From assembly GCA_947561395.2 (NCBI GenBank), contig OX387184.1, forward strand, positions 7,440,001-7,504,000: DNA of 64,000 bases, in the 5' to 3' direction. This DNA is from Buxus sempervirens. Taxonomy: Eukaryota > Streptophyta > Magnoliopsida > Buxales > Buxaceae. The stretch's first letter is position 1, and every line of letters begins with the position of its first letter. The notes beneath the pieces were generated by a model. The model was not told where the DNA came from. It saw nothing but the letters and a program-made list of their open reading frames with translations, and did no database searches. A program made the position numbers and the translations under genes. Positions 33,634 through 48,000 of this stretch are shown here, piece by piece.

Positions 33634-34935
33634 CTAACAGATGTACTTCCAGCCCCACACTCCAGCTGATATAGTCTTATGGAATGTTCCCCGTGAAAGC
33701 ATCTCACCTCAAGAGAAGTCTATGAATGAAAGGTGTATACACCCTTCACGGCGAAACCAAAAGATCTTCGAGCGCGGGGCTGAGCCAATTCAGGCTCAAA
33801 TTGCGGACCATTTCACTCTGGCGTTTCGGAGTATCGGTCTCTTTTGGTTTTCCCAGGTGCCATCTTCATCCCGTTGCCTGTAACATATATAATAATCAAA
33901 TATATTGCCACTGAGATGGGCCGAATATTCGTGATGAGTCAACACAAAAAGCCTTCGGGTTTACGTGATCAAAGCGCTCAGAATTATGGGCCATTAGTCC
34001 ATTGGACCATCTCACTCACGTATACTTGCTCTGACTTTGGGCAATATAAGGCGCCGCATCATCGATCACACAAAATTTTCTGTTTCATGTTCAAATCAAG
34101 TCCCCTTTTCTATTTCTACTCTGAGGCGTCTAAACCTAAAACCTCTCATGGCCTTTGCGCCCTTTTTCTGAATTTTGGAAGAGCAATAAGCCGGTTCCCC
34201 CACCGAGAGGAAAAGATGCAGAAAAAAAATGGAAGTGATAATGAAGAAACAAACAGCAGAATATGACTTCCTTTTCACAGACTTTAAAGTTCATGCTGTG
34301 GTCTAATAAGCACGTCCAATCACAAAGACGAGTAGTGGTAGAATTTCGCAACAAAGTCCTGCTGCTACCTCTTAGCGCTGCAGGAGAAAAGAGACTAGCT
34401 AACCTCCTTTTCACACAGACTTGCCTGTAAATGGGGATAGCCATACGAATCTCAGGACAAAAGTTCAAGCAAACACATGTTTAATTCCTTAATCAAATGA
34501 GTGAATATAAGCATCTAATCTATTGGTCCTAACCACAAGATGGTCCAAATTGATCAATGTGGAACTTTTCAAAGTAGGCCTTCAATTAGGACCTAGGAAT
34601 TGCTGTATGCTATCCATTCAATTTATACAACACATACAGCTTATGCTAAAAGCTGAATATTGCTCATCAATGCTTGCCTTTTTAGTCATTTCCGTACAAC
34701 TATGGAAAATGATTGCTTAAAGTTACAGATACACCAATTTCATTGTCAGCAGTTCATTTGAAGCCCAGAATGTCAAGCTTCAAGAGTCGATTTTCTTTAT
34801 CTTGATGTTCCGTCCACAACACCTCATCCCGTCCGTCGGCTGCTGACAATATGCACAAATACAATAAGCCAAGACAGCAATAGTGACACACAAAACTGGG
34901 GTTCATATATATATATATAACTTGCAGTGTACATC
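33634..34935. other. 3' flank of the SPATULA-like gene
   Basis: No recognisable gene. The right part holds the 3' UTR of the minus-strand SPATULA-like gene; a TA run is at about 34905-34918. Confidence 0.4.
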
Positions 34936-36609
34936 TTACCCATTCAGATGGTGGAGTAGACCGTTGCCATCAACATTATTAAATAGCAAGTCTGGTGATC
35001 TTTCCTTATGTAACATACATGCTGCGAGAGAGTCGCTGTCCTCTAAATGAGATGCCCGCGTATCAAAAGGCAGAGAAGCTACAATCATTCAATTCTATTT
35101 CATTCAGTAGCACAAATTTTGGGAAAAACAGCAATTTTCAACTAGAAATTATGGTAGTTCTGTAACAGAGAAACACCAAATGATTTGTGAAACATTAAAG
35201 AAACATCATGGGTTCCAAAATTTTGGATAGGTGAAATCACTAGTGGCGCATCGATGAATTTTTACATTATCTAACATGGTGAATACGGCCTTCCAATAAC
35301 CTGTAATATCATCCTGCCACTGACAAAAAAATATAACGTTTTGAAATAAGAAGATGCACCTGTTGTATTTCCTGCAGAGTGACTTGCATTTAATTGCTGT
35401 TGTCTTGGTAATGTGCCTTCCCTGCAGATTTCCTTCACATTTCGAGTAAAATGGATGATGTTAATCTGACCACCCATGAATTACATTATCATTCAAAGTG
35501 TAACATATTACCTACCTTAGAAGATGTGCAGAGCTGAAGGGTTCCCAGATGAGCTTGAAGTGATGAGTCCATCCCAAACGATGTTTCCGAATTACTAATG
35601 TTATTCATAGATGGTATGGTTATTGTCTGGTGTAAAGGAGTGCATTGACTGGAGAGACCAAATGCGGTTTGTGTGGCTTCTTGGTCCAGAGGCACAATGC
35701 CAGTTCCCAAGTTCATACTCATTGATTCATTCCCTTCACAAAAGCTTGCTCGTGTTTGGTGCATTTGTGGGGTTTCCAACATTCCAGGAACATACATAGG
35801 ATGTAAACTTAACCCATTCCTCATTGATAGCATCTAAAAAGCCACCATTACAAAATTCAATCAGGATCAAACCCATAATAAAATTCAAAACATGGACAAG
35901 CACACACATACAAATAGCTATTGGGGAAAAAAATCACATGGATTTATTTCTCAGCCTGACTCACTCCTATGGAATTCAGGCCAAAAATTATTAAGAAAAA
36001 TCAGTTGCTCAAAACGGACTACAAAAAAAAAAAAAGTGGCTTTTATCAAGAGAGAGAGACAAGAGGGTTGTTTGGAGGGAGAACGAGGTTTGTTGATTAT
36101 GTTGCAACCCAAAGCCTCAAGTTTATGTACAAGCTTCACTTGAAACACTAACAAAGTAATGAAAAACAGAACCTTGGAATTGCAACCAGTGTCTTTACAA
36201 AGACAATAATAGATAGAAACGTAATTTGGCCTCCCATAAAAATGGTTGTGGCCATAGCATGCAGTGGGATATAACTTGAACTTATACTAGTAACTGATTA
36301 AAAAGAGAGAGAATAAACCAAGAAAGAGAGGGGAGGGAAGCGGCGCCTGTGTGTGGTTGGAGGGAGGGAAGAAAAAGAACTTTATATTAGTCTAGAATTC
36401 CCTCCCCCCACCCCCTCTTCCTCATTATTTTTTTAATGCATAGTGAACTGTTCTATCGACTATTGAGAATGAGAGAGGAATGTGAAAAGTTCCTGATCAT
36501 TGTCAAGTGTGAAAAAGGTGTAAGCAATGAGCAAAACCAAGACAGAACATAGAAAAATGAAAAAAATGGTGCATAACCCAAAAAAAAAAAGAAGCGGGGG
36601 ATTTTTTCT

Positions 36610-36678
<69 letters not shown>

Positions 36679-39600
36679 GGGGGTGTGAAAAGAATCACAC
36701 TATATCAAAAAGTAAGAATCCTCTTATACAGAATAACCCATATGTCATCATTAAATAACCTCTTTTTGTCCACCACACTCGTGGCAAAGCCAATATGACA
36801 TTTGCCATCTGATCTGAGCACAATGGAGAAAGTGATGGTCATATTTCTAGCAAAATATTGTACCAAATTCAAGGCTAGCATCCAAGTACATGCATTCAAC
36901 CAAACAAAATCTCAAATCTTGACTTTTGGTTCTAGTCGAGATCATCCGTAAATTGCTTGATAGCATGCAAAAATAATTAATATTGTAATTTATATACACG
37001 TTGTCACCATATGAGCAACTGAGGATGTTGTAATGCCAATTATGGCCTGATTTAATGTATCAATTTTTGTTATAAACCAAAAAAAGTCAATAATTTTTCC
37101 ATACTACTTCTACAGCCTGGTATGCATCCATCATAGCCAATACATGAAACCACGAACTCTGGCCAGTAACAATATGGTTTCAAAGAAGTTATCTATCAAG
37201 ATTATCACATTCAGATATGTTCATACACCACAATTTTACATAGGGATTCCACATAAAAAAAAACCAGCGTTATCAATTGATACAGTTTTCATTCCATGGT
37301 AGTTTAGATCTGCTGAATCATTTTCTCAATCTAAAATCCAATATTGCTTCTCATAAGCATTAGCCAAAAGCTTGATGTTTGTGGCTAAAAAGCACTTTCA
37401 ACGAATACTCTTAACGTGTGTGATTAAAGCACCTGTAAGCCCAGGAATTACTTTCAGGGCTCAAAGAAGCAATGACAAATACACAACCTACTTGGATAAC
37501 ACAAACTTGGGAAAAACAATTGAAAAGAAGAGAAAAGAGAAAAAAGAAACGAAAGATTCGTTTTCCAAACTACTTCTTATGAAATTGACTCATTGGCTGC
37601 ACTTGCTTTTCATAGCATTGATGCAATACATTGCTTATACAGAGCTTATATAGCACAAGGAAACTGTATAGGTGCCTAATCAAGGCGAGCATTTGCTAAA
37701 TTTATGGCCTGAATCAATCATGATAGACAAGCTTCAGAGTGTAGGGCATTTTGAGCAAGGGCCTTGAATAAGGTTTAGTTAAAAGTTATGTTTGATGAGA
37801 AGATCTTACAAGAATTTTTTCATATAATTATATGATAAAGTGTCACTTTCTCCCATTTAGAAAATATAAAAGAAATCGAAGGCTTCTGCAATGTAAAATT
37901 TTCTCCTATACTTTATTACTTCTATCAAAATCAGTTTTTATAGATCGGAATTTCTCCACTTCTACAAATTAAGCCTGAAGAAAAGATTTTGCTCAAAGCA
38001 CCTTCCAAAGGTTTAAATAAACAAATAAGCTTGAGAAGAAAGTCCCTTTTGGGTCCAAAAGCACTTCATTGCTATCGGGAAGTTTTACCAAACAAGGCCT
38101 CAAAATTACAAATATTGTTTTATGTCTCAAATCTCAATTGAATTGTTTCTCAAAGTATGTGGTGAACTTGTAAACAACACCTTTTATTTAGCGGTGTAGT
38201 TGTAAAATCTACAACTCTATATTTCACGACATACCTGTAATTTCTGTCAACTAATAGGTTTAAATAGTTTAAATTATATACAAACCACCCTTCACGTTTT
38301 CAATATAACATTTAGCTTCCTCCAGATTTTATTGATTATAACAATTAATACCCTTCTATCAAGTGAGAGCTAAAAGTTTTAACCAAGTTTTTTGAATTTT
38401 CACCTATTGGAAATATGTGTCTTCATAAGTTTAGTCTGCAGATTCCAAACAACTGTTGTTTTGTACCTTGTAAAATGTTTCTAAATATGTAATTTTAACA
38501 AGGTGAAAAGTTTTAAAAGGGAATAATAATTCAACTTTTATAATGGTATAGTAATAATATTTTAAAATATTTAGTAAGGATAAACAATCATTTACTCAAC
38601 TTCGTAAAATGTTCTAAAATTAAAAATTCATCATATCTGCTCAATAACCTAATCATCACTTGGTGTAGGGGTGGAAAATGTTACAAGTTACAACCAACCA
38701 AATATGGACGGAGGTCAGCGTAATCTTAAAAACGTAAAGGAAGGCCATGTTCTAAAATTAGTAAAATTCATCATATCCGCCCAACAACCTAACCGTTACT
38801 TGGTATGGATGGAGGTCAGTGTAACATAAAGGGAAGCCTCTCTGAAATTTTATTAGAACTTAAGAGAGGTTTGTGTCATTTACCCATCTAAATATTTTTT
38901 AGGGCATGGTATACAGTATACACACCAAATGTTATATGATGAATCATAAACTCAGCAACCAACATGATTCACCATGATTTTGAAAAGTTTTGGTCATAGA
39001 CAATCACCAATTCTGATCCAAAATCAATGCAAAATATGGCCACTTATTTTATTTTCATTATTCTATCCAGTTCACATCCCAACGCTCTGAAAAGCTTGAA
39101 ATTACCTCATTACGGGTATAGGATTCTTAACCCGAAATGGCAATTCTTCTAATAAAATAATCCTGGGTTTATATGTTTCTGTATCTCATTCCATTGAGAT
39201 TATACAAGTAATGTTTCCCTTTAAGCCCTTCACTGGAACCTTAAGAGTCTTGTTGTAACAATAACTCGTGGTTGATTGAAGAGATGAAACAGGCCTGGAC
39301 AAAGGCAAGAAAATTTCAATAACTGGTTCAATACCACAGTAAATTATTCTTTTTCCCTTTGGGTGTTCTATATAGGATCTCATACCAGAAAATGTAGCCT
39401 ACAGTGATGACCACCAGATCAACAACAGTAAAACGAAATTATCTTTCACATATGCTTCATACAGGAAACAACTTAACTGATTTGCAAGTTACAATGTAAA
39501 ATATGTTGATATTGCGTTTTGGCAAAACATGAGCCTAGTTTCCATGCTTTGAAGCACAACAAGCTTTTCGTACTTTTGGATTGGCTAAAGTTTTAATTCA

Positions 39601-41075
39601 TGGGAGGCATGAGGAGAGAAAAGAGAGAAAAAGAAATATTTATCTGGGCCGCATGAATGTGCCTTCCAATCACAACTTGGTTAAATATTTTAACAGTTTT
39701 TACACTAATAAAGAATAAAAATATCGTTTCGACACGACTATTTTATTAGTAAGATACTAAGATGGGCGAGGTTGAGATGTCTAAGATATCCTAACAAAAC
39801 ACCAATCAGACACATGCCCATATGTGCAGACTGACATTAGCAAGCCATAAACATTCGTGTAAAATATTCTACTCCAGAACCGAGAGGAGAAAAATATATC
39901 AAACCCTAAATATTCTGTGCAGGATTAAGGAGACATCAAGTAGCATTGGACTTCAGAAAATTTTACCATAGAGAACATAATCGTTGTTTTTGAGAAGGGA
40001 TCTGCGACAAGTTAAAAAGAAATTACAAACCTGTACTTGAAGCTGAAGCTGCTTGAGATACTCGATGGCTTCATCAAGCATTGAAGCCTTATCGGTCTGT
40101 GAAAAACAGCGTCAAATAGTTCAATTCGGGGAAAAAAAAACTCGACGGGCAAGAGACTCAGATTAATTACCTTGTTAGAATTCGGAATTAGTTTCTGTAA
40201 CGCCTTCATTTTCTCATTGATCCTACTCCTCCTCCTCTGTTGAACGAAATCGACAATTCAATAGTTTGCCAAGCGCAAAAATATACAAATAATTAAATTT
40301 GCGGTTACCGGTTTCAAATCGGAGTCCTAAAACACAACTAACCTTTTCAGACAAATTATGAACTTCAGCAGCTCGGCTTCTCTTCGAGGAAATGCGAGGA
40401 GGAACCGCCTTTGACTGCCCTTGCAACACTTCATGAACCTCCTAAGTTCAAACAGTTTCAGCTGATCTGGCTCTGAATTAAGTCTTAAAAAAGAAATTAC
40501 TTGAATAGAAAGCCTAATAGAAAAAGAAGTACCTCGCTTTCGCAATCATAGTCGTCGAGATCATTTTTTCCCCTGACCGACCCTGTGATCGCATCAGAAT
40601 CAGCAGGTCCAACAGAAGAAGACATGTTCCCGGCGCTATCTTTCACGTCGGGCGGGAAAAAAAGACCGGAAGAAGAGAAGATGAGCCCAGAGGACGATTC
40701 AAGGGGAGCAGAGGACTCAGCAGTGGAGGTCCGGTCCCTGAGTGGGCAGTCCGAATCGGAAAAGGGAGCTGGCTGGCAGGATCGGCGTTGATCTTCCAGA
40801 AGAGCATTCACGTGGGAGAATCCGGTGGAAGAAGCCGCTTGCGACGACGAAGAAAACAAAGGAGCAAGAGATGAGAAGGCATGCGTTTGTTTTCCCCTAT
40901 CGGACATGCAAGAAGAAGAAGAATAAGATGAAGAAGAAGCAGAAGCTGCTTGGAAGAGATGGTGTAGGAAAATCGAAATTTCATCGGATTCAAGAGCTGG
41001 ACCGGTACGAGAAGAGGACGGAGGAGGAGGAGGTGGAGGAGAAGAGGAGCAGATGTTGTCATACATATCAGCCAT
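34936..41075 (-). CDS. SPT: bHLH transcription factor SPATULA
   Basis: Seven exons join in phase: 41075-40533, 40441-40343, 40236-40171, 40096-40031, 35833-35516, 35432-35360 and 35078-34936 (1308 nt, 435 aa; Arabidopsis SPT is 373). The N-terminal part is Ser- and Pro-rich and ends in the acidic DLDDYDCESE motif. The bHLH spans about residues 204-258 and is assembled from four exons: RAAEVHNLSEK, RRRSRINEKMKALQKLIPNS, TDKASMLDEAIEYLKQLQLQ. His, Glu and Arg of the basic region are present, so G-box binding is expected. The C-terminus has MLSMRNGLSLHPMYVPG and REGTLPRQQQLN, similar to SPT. In Arabidopsis SPT controls carpel margin and fruit development, cold-dependent germination and leaf growth. 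ALCATRAZ is the close alternative; the length and C-terminal match favour SPT. Intron 4 is 4.2 kb (35834-40030). Exon 6 uses an AAG acceptor that is needed to keep the family reading frame. Confidence 0.94.
36631..36677. repeat. Uninterrupted run of 47 G in a SPATULA intron
   Basis: A T-rich stretch at about 36602-36630 leads straight into 47 G residues, then a T and more G. On the transcribed minus strand this is poly-C followed by poly-A. Such a run is rare in plant DNA and is prone to slippage and assembly error. Confidence 0.9.
38613..38815. repeat. Imperfect direct repeat in SPATULA intron 4
   Basis: A stretch beginning ttctaaaattaaaaattcat near 38613 and running through catatctgctcaataacc and acttggtgta recurs from about 38751 (catatccgcccaacaacc, acttggtatgg); ggaggtcagYgtaa also occurs in both halves. 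Spacing is about 138 bp. Confidence 0.6.
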
Positions 41076-43060
41076 ATCGAATCAGAAATCAGAGGACAGA
41101 GAAGCAAAATAAGAAACCGAGGTTTGGTCTGCTTCTCTCTTTCTTCTCCGGTTCTTCTCTGCAAAACCAACCATCAAGACTCAAGAGTCAATATAATATC
41201 CAGACATCTCTCTCTCTCTCTATCTCGGTGTTTGTGTGTGATTTCGGCTTTCTTAGTGCAGAGAGAGTACGGGGTTTAAGCTTTTTCTTCCCCTACTGAC
41301 GAGTGTTTTCTCTGCGTAACCAAGTACTGACCGACCTCAAATCATAATTTTTCTCTCCTTTCCCGTTACTCGCCATCACTGTTATGATATGGTGCGGGTC
41401 CCACTTAATGATCCGATGGTGGGGTTTCAGAAGTGTCCGCATTTTCTACCGATGGATGGTACGGATTTAAATTGAATGACGGTCCCAACGTAATGCCCTC
41501 AATGACGTGAAAAACCACGAAATTGCCACATTTGGGTAGGAAATAAACGCACTCATTTACTGATAGAAGGGAAACAGGTGGAATGCACCATGGTGGCGTG
41601 GACCATGATAATCAGAGTGACGTGGATTGCATCGGAAAAGCTCTGTAGGAGTAATTGCATGGGCGCGAGCACACTAGATCACGTACACGTGAAGCACACA
41701 CCTGACAGTAACATGCAGAGACAAATTCGGAGCCCAGCGAATAGCAGAGAAGGGAAACGATGGTATTGCTTACATCATCCTTCCACGTGGCAAAACAAAA
41801 AAGGGGGAACTTGCGGAGAAGAATTTTTTGGGTCGCCACACAAATCATATTCTGGCGCCCCAACCAAAACAAGAAAATGGGGTCACTTTCTTTTCAGATT
41901 CTTTCTGGGGAAGGTGACGCCCCATTTCCCTACTTACTGTCAGGAGTGCTTTTGTGTTCTTATCATTTAAGAGACGCCAGTGCCTCACGCGTACCATTTT
42001 AAAACTCCGATTAGCTAATCTATCTGTACTATTAACAAAGAGCAGAGGGGAATATTTGAAAGGGTGAGAGTCAAAGCTTAGGGGAAGAAAATAAGAAGAC
42101 ATCGAAATGTAAAAAAAAAAGGGACTTGCAAAAATATGCTAAAAATGTACTAAATCCCCGGTTGTACGATGGTTTGGGGATTCTTCTTATATAGCACATT
42201 GGAGAGACAAAGAAGATACAAGTCAATTGTCATTGTTGAAATGGATTGAAAAGATTATGGTTCAATATATTTGCTAAAACCGATGAACTGAACCAAATTG
42301 AACATATTAGGGTCGGTTTGGATCTGTGTTAATCAGTTTCAATTCGGTTTTGTACTAAACAAACTACTTCGGTTTTGGTTCAATTTTGTTTATAGTATTG
42401 ACTAGTTGGTTCTGCTTCGATTTTTATAAAAACCAAACTGTTGCCATCCCTACTCTCCTATGAAATCGAGTCATGTTCTTCAGAAATCTAAAATAGTCCA
42501 TTTTTTTTCATTTCAAGTTCATATTTTTTCAAAAATGAAACAATAACAATTGGGCTTAAAATGTTCTAACAACAAAAGACATTATTTCCCAATCTCCACC
42601 CTTTCAAGAAAAAAAATAATAAAAAAAACCCTAACAAAATGAAAGAGTTCGAGTAATGAGCCGAAGCTTATTTGATCAATATTTGGTTTCATACAACTAT
42701 TTATGCTTTTTCATCCCTTAGGCATATTTGGCTTTGATTTTAAATTCTAAATATTTATGGCTGTAGATTAGGCTTGATTCTCTCCAACAACTAAGGGCGA
42801 TTGACTCATAATTTTATATATTGAACTCTAATTTTAATTTTTCAAAGAGGGGTAATGAGAAACAAAATATCAAGCCATAATCTTTTAGGTTCTCTTTATA
42901 ATAACTAGGGGAATGCACGTGCGATGTTTGTTAAAAAAAAAGAAGAAGAGTATTGTGTAAGCAGTTATCAAACTAACTCGAGCAGTTATTAGTGACGTAA
43001 ATAAAAGTACTAGCCGGTGGTATTTTTGATTGCAAATGTCAGACTCGAATCCGATGAGTT

Positions 43061-43101
<41 letters not shown>

Positions 43102-45094
43102 ATATAGATTAGAATTAAATCATTTTTCGTGCAAGGATTGTGACTTGGTGGGAATGCTGCTCACTGCATGCGCTTTTATCCTTCCTTGAATTAGTAGGCA
43201 CGTGTGTTAGCAAATACCGCAGGTAATGCCACAAGGGATTTGTTCAATGCTTTGATTATTCCATTTATTTATACTAATTGTAGAGGCCAAAAATTTAATA
43301 AAAATTCGATTTGGTTGTATTTTTAAATTTGAAGAAACCAAAACCTGGCTTTTAACAGGAGATTTCATTCCTCGTTAATTAAACACACAACTATGTCACA
43401 TACGATATTATTGTATGTAATATCATGAGCCTCCCTATACAAGAAAAAAAAATGTTGGATGACGTGGAGCCTCAGGGGAAGTTGCAGGCAAGGCGTAAAA
43501 GATTTCATTCTGTAAATACACAAATAAGGTAAATAATTTCCACCGACAAAAATTGCTTTGATATTTAGGATGTAATCAGAAGCCATTTTATTGGATTGAG
43601 TGACACGCGTCAAACATCTACAAGACACGGACTTCAAAGACCATCCAACGACGCTAATTCCACTGGAGGAAGACGGATCTCTTTCTCTTTCAGTCTTTTG
43701 TGGGTCCCGTTTCATTTAGTAAAAGGCAAAGCTCTCGCTTTCGCTGTCTTGTCTGACCCAACGTCACCTTATTAGATCTCATATCACATACGAACCAACG
43801 ACGACGCAAATATTTAGCAATATCTTTGCCGGTTCTTCCATCACTCCAGGCATAACGTGGCGTAGCACCATTGGATGATCAGATACGTATACGATGCTTT
43901 GTCTATCAGGTAGAAGCGACCGCCTTTATTTATTTAAAATTTAAAATATGACCCCAAAGAAAAAAAATAAATTTGTGGGGAAGAAACCGAGGGAAAGAAA
44001 GGGAAAAGCGAGTGATTTGACAGAAAATCCGTGTCGCTATCAGGGAACGTCGGAGCAGGTCGGACACGGCAAGCAAAAGCTCCTTGACCCCCCCCCATCC
44101 CACCAAGCTTCGGATTGTTCTTCTTTGATGGCTACTGTCCACGTGTCGCTCCTCAAGAGAAGATATTTACCATTCGGTCTGAAAGTACAAGTACCAAGCA
44201 AAAAACGTTTATCATTCAGGTTCTTGCATTTTCTCAACAAAACATGACTCTAGTTAGACGATTGCACTACTAAACGTGTTTCAGGCGAGAAAATCAAACA
44301 CCCATGATGCGTCAACCAACCTTCGAAAATCTGTTCTTTTAGACTGTTCTTGGTGGATTTCAGACTTGTAAAATTTTAAACTGAGAAAAGACCATTCACT
44401 GTTCATCAAACCTGAATCCACCAAGAACAGAAATCTTCAGAGAGCCTTGTTGAACGAGTTTCACAGAAAAGCATTCATGAGGTTTTGACCAATGCTGCCC
44501 ATATATATATAGCTTCGATCGAATTTCATGGAAAAATAAGTTTAAAAAGAAATCCAGAAACTTCTCTATATTTTCATGTCGGTTTCTCTAATTATCAAGT
44601 TTATAAGTTCTCCAACGCTGAGGTAAAGTCACTAAATTCTTTCTTGTATTTGCATCTTTACAACAGACTATATGAGACAAACTCAAATTCCCCACCCTAA
44701 GAACTTGCAATGTACTATAAATTTAATACTTTCCATTTCCACCATAATGAAGATTGAAATGATCCGAACTGCGCTCACGTTCTCCATTCCAAAGACTGCT
44801 TCGGCTCCACTAAAAAGCAGACCACATGGTCACAAATTGTTGGCTTTCTGAAAATACGCAGGAACCTGAAGCTTGGCGGCTCCTTCGCTATGTTGAAGAT
44901 CACACTCACGACTTGCCAACACCTATTCATGGAAAACTGACTTCAAATGGAAGGAAAAAAAAAATGGAAACCAAGATACCATTCGCTATGGTGTTGGATT
45001 TAATGAACCGTATGCAAGGTGAAACTTTCAAAGCTCACCTTGTTTAATCTCGTCTGAAAGAAGTATGGGGGCTCCAAAAAACCAGGCCACCATC
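41076..45094. other. Intergenic region between SPATULA and the MBR-type gene
   Basis: 41076-41300 should hold the SPATULA 5' UTR and core promoter, with a CT repeat at about 41205-41222. A hAT-like right end (reverse complement tagggatggcaacag) ends at 42452, with ggtt/aacc-rich sequence to its left; the left end is unclear. A TA microsatellite lies at about 43065-43099. The last few hundred bases are the 3' flank of the MBR-type gene. No gene is supported. Confidence 0.4.
42300..42452. mobile_element. hAT-like MITE fragment, right end
   Basis: The right terminus, read on the minus strand, is tagggatggcaacagtttgg, similar in style to the elements at 32906 and 33456. The inside has ggttttggttcaa and gtcggtttgg words. 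A left terminus was not identified, so the start given is approximate. Confidence 0.4.
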
Positions 45095-48000
45095 TCATGT
45101 AACCAAAGCTGTCGTTTTACAAATGGGACATAAATTCTTGTGCATCAACCATTGCTTAATGCATCCGGTGTGGAAATCATGACCGCAATCCAGCACTCCA
45201 GTATCTTCTCCATCAATATATTCCTCCTGAAAATAATAAGAATCCAAGGCAAAAGCTCAACCTTTTAAGATCAAATATATAGCTGAAATAATATCCATGG
45301 TTAAATAAGACTTGATGTCACTCTTACCTGGCAAATGCAGCATGGTTCCACTTCTGATGGAGCTCCTTTTGTTATGGAACGATATTTTTGCCGCTGCAGA
45401 CACTTCAAAACAGATTCCTCACTCAAACCGGTGCTCACATTTCCTATGCGCTCTTCTAGTGCTAATAATTCCTGAGACACTTAATAGTGGTATTAGCAGA
45501 ACACTCTTCAAAGGAAAATGGCAGAAAATTGAACGAAATACTTTTTTTCGTACCTCATATGACATGTTATCAACATCAAGCCGCATATCCCTGTGCCTAT
45601 CATGCAAATCAGCCATCCCATAAAATACAGAGTGGTCAAGAACAACAACATCCTGGCATATCGAGTACAAGCCGTAAGTCAGACCTCAATGAAATCAGGC
45701 TAGTATTCTCTCCACACAACAACCCACATTAATATTATTGGTTTTGGATCGAAAATTGATGCCCTCTAAAAACATTGCATCAGTATGTACAGCCAAAACC
45801 CATTGAAATATAGAGCCACTTTGATAAGTATTGACCAATACTTTTGTCAATAGGTTTGTAATAGCAGGCTTGACAAAATCATTATTAAATGAACAATGCT
45901 ATTCCTATTTCTTAACAAATTGCTTCTAAATCAAGATAGTAAAAAATATGACAATCTTTAGAAGAGTGTATTGTCCTTTTTCAGGCACTCACTTTAAACA
46001 GACAAGGAATCAAAAGAAAAGGAATTCAATCTCAACAACAACCATAAATGCAGTATGAAGCAGCCAAACCAGATCAGAGCTGCAATAATGTTGGGTTCTA
46101 AGAACAATGCCAAATTCCAACACTAGAATCATAATATAATACAAATCAGGGTTAAAAGCTAACCTCAAACCGCAAGCTATCACTCCTCCGCATGATGTCC
46201 AAGACATTTCGAATCTGGCATAAGAAGATAAATGGAACGGTTAGCTCCAGTTGAATGTTTCTTTGCAAAAAAGTAGCCTCAATCTATAGCATCTGCCAAG
46301 AAATATAACATAAAAGTAATTAGGAAGAAACATGTGAAAATAAATATGAAGGGGGTGTGTTTGACAACGGAATTGGGCTAGGAATTTGGCAGGGAATTCA
46401 AATAGGGGTAAAGAATTAAAAATTATATGTTCGGTGGAGGATAAGGAATTGGAATTAAGAACCTCTATCCAAGTCCTTAGAATTGTCTTTTAAGCTTATC
46501 TCCAGCAATTGTAATTCTTAACACCTTCCCTTGTCTGCTATCACATCTAAGAATTAGTATGAAGTCGATAATAGCTTCCAACGGCACAGAACAACAACCC
46601 ACAGATTGTCTCGTGCCAATCCTTCTCATCTATGATAACTCTCTCTCATCTATCTTCTCTCAAAAGTTGACTTCGTGGCTAAATCTATATCCTTACGGTG
46701 CAGATTGAGAAGGCCTCCTTTGACATTTCTGATATTCTGCTAGGCTTTCTTATTAACCTTTCTACTATATGTCTCTTGTGAAGATCTCATGCTTATTGTT
46801 TCTCTGTTCATGGTAGCATTATCATACATCTATCTCTCTAACACCCTCTCTTTCTTCAACAACACAAACCATAGTTCTGAACAAAAATTCTGGTGAGTGT
46901 TTTCAAAGCTGTAGCTTTCTGCCAACAAATATTCTGGTTTTATAATGCAAATGTGCACTGTATCATGCATGATTCAGCCCATGCATGGGCCCCAAAAATA
47001 AACCCATGCCTGTGGTGGATAGGCTCTCAGAGAGAGTGTGAATCAGCCCATGAATTAGTAAGTTGAACCAAACTGATTGCCGCATTGGAGGGTTTGACAA
47101 GCTGATCATTGTCATTACCAGCCACCACAATTGTCGATACAACTTAGAAGAGCCTGATTTGTACACTCTATCCGATAAGAAAAGAAAGCTCTTCGCTTAT
47201 GCTTGTAAACTGACAGAAATGTAAATAAGACAAGCTTAAGAAGCATATAGACCAGAACACTAAAAACAGAGCACTAAATGGGACAGAAGAACCAGGAAAC
47301 ATGCCACCCAAAACATGGAATCCCTCTCTCTCTCTCTCTCTCCGGAATTCTTCAAATCTTTTCGTATCACATCAATATACATACTTCACTAGAAAACTAA
47401 CTGACTTCAATAGCAAGACATTTGAGCATCGCAACTACATCCATTAAATATGTGCAAATTTTTTCATACTTGTAGTTCAGATAATGGTTAATGGACCAAT
47501 TTTCATATTTTTCAATTATGGAATTGGATTTTATGACTTCAGATATCTGGTATGATGTGAAAACTCATATGTCAGTCTTACAATTAAATTTTAGATTTAT
47601 CATCACAATAGGTCATATAATTCTAAAATTGTTATTGATTTGATTGCTCTCAACTAGTTTGATGAATCCAACATGTGAACATATATCAACTATTTCCATC
47701 TTTAAGCTGGTTTCATGTATTGTACATGTAGATAAAATATATTTTTGTAGCAATTGCATAATATTTTATTTATATACTTGACTATTATAGTAGGTACATA
47801 ATCATTATTACTCCATCAATGATTACTTGATACTATTAGATATAGGGCATTATTTTATTTTATTCACTATTCATTTTTACACAAAGTCCTTTGTGTCAAC
47901 CAAAAATTAGAATTCCAAAACAATTTCAACTCAAAGAACCAGAACTGTCAAATTTTGATTCTCCATTACAACCAAACAAAACAATTTCAATTCATAGAAC

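Noticed and set aside
43948..44247. 99-codon Lys-rich open frame
   Set aside because: Low complexity with no family match and no splice support.
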